A DNA stretch of 64,000 bases from Sabethes cyaneus (lineage: Eukaryota > Arthropoda > Insecta > Diptera > Culicidae). Of the stretch, positions 56,908-64,000 are shown piece by piece. The notes beneath the pieces are model-generated. The model did no database searches, was not told the DNA's origin, and saw only the letters and a list, made by a program, of their open reading frames with translations. How positions within the stretch are numbered: position 1 is the first letter of the stretch; each line of letters opens with the position of its first letter. The stretch lies in NCBI RefSeq assembly GCF_943734655.1, contig NC_071354.1, forward strand, positions 47,732,044 through 47,796,043, given 5' to 3'. Position numbers and translations under genes: made by a program.

Positions 56908-57234
56908 ATGGGACGTTTGAAAATTGCTTTCGAAATGATCCTAATCGTTTTGCCTCTAGTGGCAGTTTTGTGGAGCGGGGCTGCTAATGGCCAAACCAAC
57001 TGGCCACCCGTAACAAAGGGACCTGGGGACGTCCCGTGCAGATGTTGGCACACACTGGAACCCGTGTGTGGCTCGGATGGAAAAAACTATTTGAACAGGT
57101 GCGTGTTTAAATGTGGTCAGAATTTCCGACCAAATCTGAAGGCTGCCTCTTCCGGCTATTGTCCTGGTGGTGACGACTACGAGGTGCTTGGCGATTTCGA
57201 TGGCAATAGACATTTCTGGGGTGGCAAGAAATAA
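56908..57234 (+). CDS. Secreted Kazal-type serine protease inhibitor, intronless
   Basis: 108 residues. Residues 1-28 are a signal peptide (basic start, hydrophobic LIVLPLVAVLW core, predicted cut near ANG-QTN). Residues 44-85 form one Kazal domain: C44-x-C46-x7-C54-x10-C65-x3-C69-x15-C85 with the hallmark PVCGSDGKNYLNRC. The single residue between the first two cysteines marks the short, non-classical insect type. By family alignment the P1 reactive residue (second after C46) is His48, not the Arg/Lys of trypsin or thrombin inhibitors, so target specificity is uncertain. An acidic/aromatic tail (DDYEVLGDFDGNRHFWGG) follows. Protein is expected outside the cell (saliva, haemolymph or gut cannot be told apart). 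The gene has its own TATA and polyadenylation signals. Confidence 0.88.
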   Translation: MGRLKIAFEMILIVLPLVAVLWSGAANGQTNWPPVTKGPGDVPCRCWHTLEPVCGSDGKNYLNRCVFKCGQNFRPNLKAASSGYCPGGDDYEVLGDFDGNRHFWGGKK

Positions 57235-57238
57235 CTGA

Positions 57239-57244
57239 AATAAA
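57239..57244 (+). terminator. Polyadenylation signal AATAAA of the Kazal gene
   Basis: AATAAA starts five bases after the TAA stop, giving an extremely short 3'UTR. No better signal is needed to explain the transcript end. Confidence 0.6.
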
Positions 57245-57469
57245 TTCATACAGTCGTGTTTCATGGCCTAAAAATTCAAACCGTTGAAAACTTTCGCTGC
57301 GATGACAATCTAACCATTCGACTGTTAAGTTTCTGCTTCGATTCGATCTTGATCCCTCTGGCATTCGTATTCGGATCGAAAGGAAAAAACACGCACGCAA
57401 CCGTTGGAACTTATACCAGAACACAACGCTCCTACGGTGTCAGTCTGTACCCGTGCTCGGGGTAAGTAA

Positions 57470-58310
57470 TTGGGTACAGTGTTAAAACAAATTAACTAAA
57501 TGAGATATTTGCTCGGCGGAAAAGCAACAACCCATACATAGATGCGAGCACGCAAACACGCTTCCGATGACAGTCACCACTGCCGCCACCGTACGTACTA
57601 CCGGCCGTCCGGAAAGTTTCCCTAGTATCGAAATGGATCATGGTCAGCCAGGGCCGAATCGTACCGAAATTGTTCGATAGTTAAACCATGTCGTAATTAG
57701 CAAAAACCACTAATCGATCCGATCCGCTCCGAAGCAACTCGATGAAGAAATTTTTCTTGAAAGAGAAAAAATTCTACTCTGGTAGTCTGGTCACAGCAGG
57801 ACCAATAAGCTACACCCGGCTCACCGGCTCAATTAGGTTTTATTGAGGAACGGAGTGACTGACTGAAAATGAGCTCCGACGGCGACGGCCGCCAGTACGG
57901 ATGGAGGTCGAAGCCGCCGCCGCCGGCCACAGGCGGAGGTAAGTGATGTTCACATAAAACCCATCTCATTTCTCTCGAACGGTAGCCGGCCGGAGCACAC
58001 GGGAGGCGGCTCGGCTGGTAGGTACCAGTCAGTCAGTCAGTGCGCGCTCGCTCGCTACTAGTGCGAATGTGTGTTTCTAGTGATTAATAATTATTGGAAT
58101 TTTGAGAAGAAAAATAGCTTTGCGGTGTGCCGCCGGTGGCAACATTGTCCGGTGATGCGGTTGCCCCTTGCACAATAATGGTCGCGTGATCGCACCGGAA
58201 TGGAATCCGGTTCTGGAGAGTACCTACCGATAGGCGATGTGGCGAATGGAGTTTTACGCTTAAGAGCGCCGACCAACCGACCGCCGCACGCCGCCCGCCG
58301 GTAGATTGGT
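57470..58310. promoter_or_regulatory. GC-rich unique island downstream of the Kazal gene
   Basis: CpG-rich, with four tandem CAGT words at about 58028-58041, a GCGCGCTCGCTCGCT tract and TACTAGTGCGAATGTGTG, which resemble dipteran initiator/5'-leader sequence on the plus strand. Strong plus-strand donor-like words GGTAAGT occur at about 57462 and 57938. It may hold alternative first exons of a plus-strand gene, or of mam on the other strand; not decidable here. Confidence 0.35.
57869..57938 (+). CDS. Candidate first coding exon (23 codons plus donor)
   Basis: ATG in a good context (GAAAATGAG), with an in-frame TGA two codons upstream, opens MSSDGDGRQYGWRSKP and continues PPPATGG to a consensus donor GGAG-GTAAGTGATG. 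Without splicing it stops two codons later. High GC and the donor are the only evidence; no downstream partner exon was recognised. Confidence 0.22.
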
Positions 58311-59309
58311 GGTTCAATAATAATATTAAATTCGATACATGTATTATATATGCATGCTAGTGGATGATAATTTTATATCTAACAAAGCTTGCAATCTCAT
58401 TTTTACTGATGTAAATCATGTTTGAACACGAACGATTTATAGTTCAGTCGTATAGCAAATGAAAAACAAGTTTTAAATTTCTGATTCAATTTCACACAAT
58501 TCTGCTCTGTCAGGTCAACAATTTCGAACTTAAGATAATTAACTGCGAATTGCTAAATTTTTAGTACAATTTACGAATTAATCACGAATCAGTTAAAAAG
58601 TTGATAGAAAATTTCCCTTAATTCTACTACAACTAAGTTGTAGACTTTCTTCTATGTTTTCTGTGGCAACAGAACGGATTAAATGTTCGGCAATACATCA
58701 CATTTGTCGTTACGGATGGCCAGCTGCATATGACATGGGACGATTTTGGTTTTCCTGTTATCAGAAGCGGCATTGCCTGCCAATTCCGAAAATTCAGCGG
58801 TCAAATCACTGCTGCTAGGTTGCTGCTAGGGCTCGCGTAATTTTCCTTTCACAGCAAATGATGAATACGGCCTAGCCAGAAACAGCAGACCAACACGACT
58901 TGGACGGCATTTTGCGATTCCTTTAATTTGATTTCCTTTTTCAGACATCTTGCAAAAATTAACAATGAAATATCTCTTGTTCTCATGATGTTCTCGCATG
59001 AAACTGATTTACTCAGTCGATTAGAAGGTTCAATTACGTAACTTATAGAATGACAGAATATGAAAAATAGGACGAACGTCGTAAATATACTTTGTCCAAA
59101 TAAAACACGGCCTACTGCTCGGCAGAGTTATCAGTTTATTGGAAGCAAGCAGACGCGAAAGTACCGTCGGTCGGCGTCAGCGGAAAAGTCTTCAATAGGA
59201 TTGGCAAAGTGTATCAGCTAAGGAACAAGAAGAAAAAGGCGCACAAAGTTGCTCAGATTTCTCGACTGGTTCATTACTGACTCATGATTTTCACATCTAG
59301 CACTAGTTT
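58311..59309. other. AT-rich DNA, no recognised feature
   Basis: No gene or clear repeat seen. Confidence 0.3.
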
Positions 59310-59690
59310 CCAGGGAAAACTAGTTTCGTTTGACTGAATCGTACGCCGCCTTAAAGTCCACAAACAGATGATGAGTGTGTAATGAGTGTGTTGTACTCCC
59401 GAAACTTGTCTAATAATCTTGATTTTTTTAACTTTTTGTGTGACTTTTCAGTCTGTTATGGAAATCCGAACAGTTTTTTAATTCATGTCTATTAACCGAC
59501 GCGGGGCAACCATCCGTCGTGGCACGAGCCTCATGAAAGCCAGTTTGGTACTCGCCGGCGAAGGACTCCGCTAGCGGTCTCAGTGTACAGAACAGGTTAG
59601 GGGAGAGCACCCCATAGGCAGAATTGAGCAATAGGTCAAATGAGGCCCTCCAACCACTCCTCCGGTATTTATTCTTCTTCTTAGATCCTA
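59310..59690 (-). pseudogene. RTE-like LINE RT fragment, minus strand
   Basis: Minus strand reads RPLAESFAGEYQTGFHEARA then TTDG, and after a shift HHLFVDFKAAYDSVKR at about 59370-59325 (motif A). Short truncated copy in the 480-1500 family. Confidence 0.65.
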
Positions 59691-59832
59691 ACAATCATCC
59701 GGTGGATTGCTTCGTACAGCCGCTTGCGCCCCCCAAGCCGAGAAGTTACCGAGATACCGTTTTTCCCAGCAACCTTACGATTATTCAGTTTACTGATTGC
59801 CCTGATTGTTCTTATCAGGAATTTATCTATAT

Positions 59833-60740
59833 AGTAGGGCGGGGCATAAGTACGATGTTTGAAGTTGTTATCAGTTTTCGTGAGATATAAAGAAGGACAA
59901 CAATGAAATATATTTTATAGTGATTCAACTGTACATCATCTGGAACAATAGTGTTATTGGAAATAAAAGCTTCATTTCTCTGATCAAGTGCCGATTCGTT
60001 ACCGTGGGGTAAAAGTGCGAAGCTCGAATCCATGAAATTAGCACAGCAGTAGCTAACAAAACCATATTATCTTCAATCTGCGGTAAGTTTTGGTAAAAAA
60101 TATTCTCAATTTGCACCTTTCCTATTTTGCGCTGGTATGTTACAGCCTCCGTCAAATCGAAACTTTTCCAAATGTTCGTTTTATATTTCATCAGCGGAAA
60201 AACATTGTTTTCCTTCGGCCAACATCTTTTGAACACACACTTTTCTGCAGATCTTACATTTATAGTATCTGTAATACCCAAGCTTTGGGCACTACCCAAA
60301 GCTGTATATAATTAGCTATACATTTTTGCCTCGTCCATGAATCGCACTTTTGCCCCGTCCGTGAATCGCACTTTTACCCTACTAGACGCTTGACGGGGTT
60401 TGATTAAATTATGGAAAAGCGAAATGTATTTTGCAAATTCTTTTCAGCGTATTTTCAAAACAGACATGTGAGTGATGTAAAACGCTGCTACAAATTTTCA
60501 ACAAGCAATATCCTCCTGTTGATATCATATTTGCCGTATAACGAAAAATTACATCAAAACCGTCCTAAAATAACATTTTCACTCAGCAACTATGTTTCGT
60601 AAGCAACCAAAGTTTACGTTAGATTCAAGCTGTCAAAGCAGTCACCCATTCATGCAAATGTAGTCAATTTTCTCAAATTCTGCACGGATAAATCACTGAA
60701 TCGCACTTTTACCCCCGTCGCACTTTTACCCCTCCTTACT
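59833..60740. mobile_element. TIR element with GCACTTTTACCCC subterminal repeats
   Basis: Left end AGTAGGGCGGGGCATAAGTA and right end, inverted, AGTAAGGAGGGGTAAAAGTG. The word GAATCGCACTTTTACCC recurs at about 60341, 60365 and 60691, with inverse copies near 60015. Organisation resembles the element at 22856. Right end abuts the TC start of a Helitron-like element, so the target duplication cannot be read. No coding frame. Confidence 0.55.
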
Positions 60741-61965
60741 CTATCTATAAAAATGAATTTCGGTCTGTCTGTCGGTATGTTCCTTATAGAATCGAAAACT
60801 ACTGAACCAATCGGCGTGAAAACTTGCATGTAGGGGAAGGTTCTTATAATAGTTAGAGATCCCTCCTCCTTCTAACAGGCGGGGGGGGGGGGGCTTCCAT
60901 ACAAATGAAATACAACTTTTTGCATAACTAGAGAAATAATCAAGCAATTGGAACCTAATTTGACACGCGGGTGTTTTAGGAGGCAAGAATTGTTTCTATG
61001 GTGAATTGAGACCCCTCTCCTCTTTAGAAAGGGAATTATGACCTCTCTCCCCTTTAAGGGGGGGGGGGGTCTTCCATGCAATTGCAATATAAATTTCCTC
61101 TTATCTCGAAAACTAATCAAGCAAATGGAACCAAATTTGGCATGTGCGAGAGTGCGGCAAGAACTTTTTCTATGATAAATTAGGACACCTCCCCCGTTTT
61201 AGAGGGGGGGCTCCCATACTAATGAACTATAAATTTTCTCACGACTCGAGAACTAATCAAGCAAATGGAACCAAATTTGGCATGTGGGAGTTTTCGAAGG
61301 CAAGATTTCTTTTTTGATGAATTAGGACCCCTCTCCCTTTCAAGAGGGGGGGCTCCCATATAAATGAAATACAAATTTCATCTTGTCTCGAGAACTTTTC
61401 AAGCAATTGGATCTAAATTTAGCATGTGGGTGTTTTTGGAGGCAAGAAATTTTTCTATGGTTAATTGAGACCCCTTTCCTTTTTAGGAATGGAATTATGA
61501 CCTCTCTCCCCTTTAATAGGGGGGCTTCCATGCAAATGAAATACAAATTTCCTCTTATCTCGAGAACTAATCAAGCAAATGGAACCAAATTTGGCATGTG
61601 GGGATTTTCTTAGGCAAAAGTTTTTTCTATGATGAATTAGGACCCCTCCCCTGTTTAGGATGGTGAGCTCCCATACAAATGAAATACAAATTTTTTTATA
61701 ACTCGAGAACTAATGAAACAAATGGATCCAAATTTGGCATGTAAGGGTTTTCGGAGGTAAGATTTTTTTTGAAGAATTAGGACCCCTCCCCTGTTTACGA
61801 AGGGGGGCTCCCATACAAATGACATACAAATTTCCTCATAACTTGAGAGCTAATCAACTCAGAAACTTACGAAATGTGAGATTGTGACAAAGATCATTCG
61901 AGATTCATTATGTATGAACAACACAGTTAAATTTGTGGCAATACGAAGTTGGTCGGGTCAGTTAG
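60740..61965 (+). mobile_element. Helitron-like element with tandem 143/172-bp units
   Basis: Starts TCTATCTATAAAAATGAATT and ends GTCGGGTCAGTTAG before a T. The CTCGAGAACT landmark repeats at 61245, 61387, 61559 and 61702, giving unit lengths of 142, 172 and 143; the longer unit carries an extra CCCTTTC/GGAATTATGACC segment. G runs of up to about 12 occur on the plus strand (60881-60893, 61060-61069). No helicase coding. Confidence 0.7.
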
Positions 61966-63583
61966 TTATATATAAAAAAAACTTTTCGCGATTAAACTCT
62001 ACTATAAATTTTATTCACGACAGATACATATTTCGCCCACGACTTGCAGGCATCATCAGTGTCTGTTTTCGGAATAAACTATAACTTGAAATTGAACTTT
62101 GAGCATCGAGGAGTTTAATCGACATTAAACCGTGTTGCAAAATTACAGATCACAGCTTTCAAATACAAAAATTTATTCGATAAATGAAGAAAACAGTTTT
62201 CCATCCCAAGTAACAATGGTAGTTATATTACGGGATTTGTCTTATATGGAGGTGAAAATTGCCTTGTACCGAGGTTGTTTTATAATCTTATATCGAGGTA
62301 TCTCAGTAAAATGCCGGAGATGACTTAGCCGCTTACATATGATAAACGACGCGGTTAGTTCGAGAAAGACATGTATCAAAGTTGTCTACACAAATTGTTT
62401 AAAAGGAACACATTTTTATCAGGAACTGACCAAAAGGGTAAGCAACAATTGGTGATAGTTGGGCATAGTTTCGTTATATTGTACTATTTTCTCTAAAGGG
62501 GGAGGGTGTACTATACAACATTTAGTGGACACCATTGTAACACGACAACAACTAAAATTGAGCTCATAGGACAAATGAGTGACAATATATTATGTTGTTT
62601 CGGTTTAAGCGCTAATCATGCACTTTTTTCTGAAAATTTAAGGCTTTTGAACCGCTGAACCGAATGCTGAGTTACATTTTAATGAGCTTTTTGGAAAAAC
62701 TATGATATAGTGAGCTTTTTGGAAATCTTTACAAAAGTCATTGTATTCTAATGGTACGGCAATGGTAAACGGAAAGAGCGAGGGGTTCCATCGATAATAT
62801 CGCATGGGACCAGGGCCTGGCATCGTCGAAACAAATAAATGAAACTGACTTTCTCTTACCTTCGCTTCATACATGAAGTGACTTGCTTTATTAGTTGAAA
62901 TGAACGTTTCAAGCAAGCTTTAGTTGAAGTTGGTTGCTGTTTCAATTGACGACGGCAGAAAGTCAGGCACGATTTGTCGACATTGACAAGGTTAACTTTA
63001 ATATGCGTTGCATTGTAGGAATTGTTACTCAAATTCAATTCATCTGCACTCATAGTTGCTGGCCTTCTTCTGAATATTTGATAGAAAAGTACAAATGAAA
63101 AGTTGAAACCGATAGTCATGACGAAGTGAAACCCGTTTCGCTGACGCTGACTGAACCAAGTTTGAAACTGAAACGGTGCTGCTTCTGTAGAAGCCGAAGC
63201 TTCACTGCTTCATTGTTGAGTGACGCTATGCAATTGAAGGTGCCGTTGTCGGGCCCTGCATGGGACAAATACAAGGAGCTCTAATGGTACAATTTACCAC
63301 TTATTTGCAAATCATTTCTCCAATGTCTTTAAGACTGACACAGTTGCTTCATGAATAATCGATGATGCTCTCTGAAATGTACCCGAAGGAATACTTGAGA
63401 TGCAATATAGGTTATGGCACTAGTTCTTCAGCATACTTCTATTTTAGGTCAATCATCTGTTTTCCACATTCAGGTGGGAAAAACTATCGCTACCAATACA
63501 AACCTCATTATACGTATGATCGAAGCTACTGGAGACTTTCGTAAATAAGCTTCTATTTCATAAAGTAAAGCGCCATATATCTT
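61966..63583. other. No recognised gene; half MITE at 61985-62075
   Basis: 61985-62075 is half of the palindromic MITE found whole at 50579-50785. A minus-strand frame at 62856-63119 and a plus-strand frame at 63362-63544 are open for 87 and 60 codons but show no family resemblance. The rest is unassigned. Confidence 0.35.
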
Positions 63584-64000
63584 GTGACCAGTATGGATTT
63601 TTTTCTAGAACTGTCGACTACCACAAATCTTACAGAGTTCATATCATACTGCAACCAAAACATGGAAAACGGCACTCAAATAGATACTTTTTACACAGAC
63701 CTAGAAGAGGCGGCCTTCGACCGTGGTTTGCTTTTGGCCAAAGTAAAGCGGATGCGTGCGGGGCCGACTTTTGTGGACTGGCTGAGGTCTTTCTGTGAGA
63801 CTGGGCCGCGCACTTTCGAATCAATCTAGTAATTGTTCTAGTATCCCGCAAGGGAGTAATCTTGGACCTTTGCTTTTTCCACTATTCTTCAATGATGCAT
63901 GCGCAGTGATATCTCGTCGATTGGTGCATAACAAAAGAGCAGTGTGCGTAAATGCTCGGTAATTTCTTGCAACCGCATAAAGAGCCTGATTCAGTGGAAC
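63584..64000 (+). pseudogene. Jockey-type LINE RT, running off the window
   Basis: Reads ELSTTTNLTEFISYCNQNME, then FYTDLEEAAFDRGLLLAKV (motif A, FTDLKAAFD type), FVDWLRSF, and after a frameshift IPQGSNLGPLLFPLFFNDA. The YADD box would follow near the window end but the frame is lost. Fits the jockey clade. Partial at the right edge. Confidence 0.7.

Noticed and set aside
61340..61546. Repeated 68-85-codon frames reading HLYGSPP across Helitron copies
   Set aside because: They are translations of the tandem Helitron units, begin and end at unit boundaries and recur in every copy; not genes.
62856..63119. 87-codon minus-strand frame starting in MTIGFNFSF
   Set aside because: No signal, domain or conservation cue that I can recognise; left unannotated.

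Overview
This looks like a window from a large, repeat-choked insect genome, most likely a mosquito. The reasons are one clear ortholog of the Notch co-activator Mastermind, a small secreted Kazal-type inhibitor gene, dipteran-style splice sites and a dense mix of LINE, SINE, Helitron-like, LTR and terminal-inverted-repeat (TIR) element remnants of the sort seen in culicine mosquitoes. The species assignment is inference; no database search was possible. Nothing bacterial (operon, CRISPR, rRNA) is present.

Genes. On the minus strand the last three coding exons of mastermind (mam) lie at 18123-17769, 4579-3629 and 3570-2885. They join in one reading frame of 663 codons ending in TAG, with introns of about 13.2 kb and 58 bp. 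The 5' part of the gene, including the Notch/CSL-binding N-terminus, was not found; it should lie beyond position 64000, which would make the upstream intron at least 45.9 kb. On the plus strand, an intronless secreted Kazal inhibitor gene (56908-57234) has its own TATA box and polyadenylation signal. It appears to be nested antisense in, or upstream of, mam. A short ATG-plus-donor exon at 57869-57938 (+) is only a candidate.

Layout. 1-1500: degraded LINE. 1500-2884: mam 3'UTR region. 2885-4579: two mam exons. 4580-17768: mam intron with LINE fossils on both strands, a 193-bp hAT MITE with 8-bp target duplications, a 1.49-kb Tc1/mariner-type foldback element and a 1.88-kb TIR element that splits a LINE. 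17769-18123: mam exon. 18124-56850: gene-poor repeats, including LINE pieces, two SINE families, TIR elements at 22856, 24730, 26733 and 33242, a nested palindrome at 31165-32320, minisatellites, Helitron-like elements at 41606, 47068 and 53247, and Bel/Pao integrase fossils at 47865 and 55845. 56850-58320: Kazal gene plus a GC-rich island. 58320-64000: LINE, TIR and Helitron-like elements and a jockey-type RT fragment running off the end.

Several GC-rich, apparently repeat-free islands (about 5000-5420, 16560-17600, 37020-38000, 43900-44600, 57470-58310) stand out from the AT-rich background. They are the best candidates for promoters, 5' exons or enhancers. I found no convincing new multi-gene system. 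The most informative structures are the clean nested insertions with readable target duplications, the large palindromic elements, a purine-strand repeat split by a transposon, and the nested Kazal gene.
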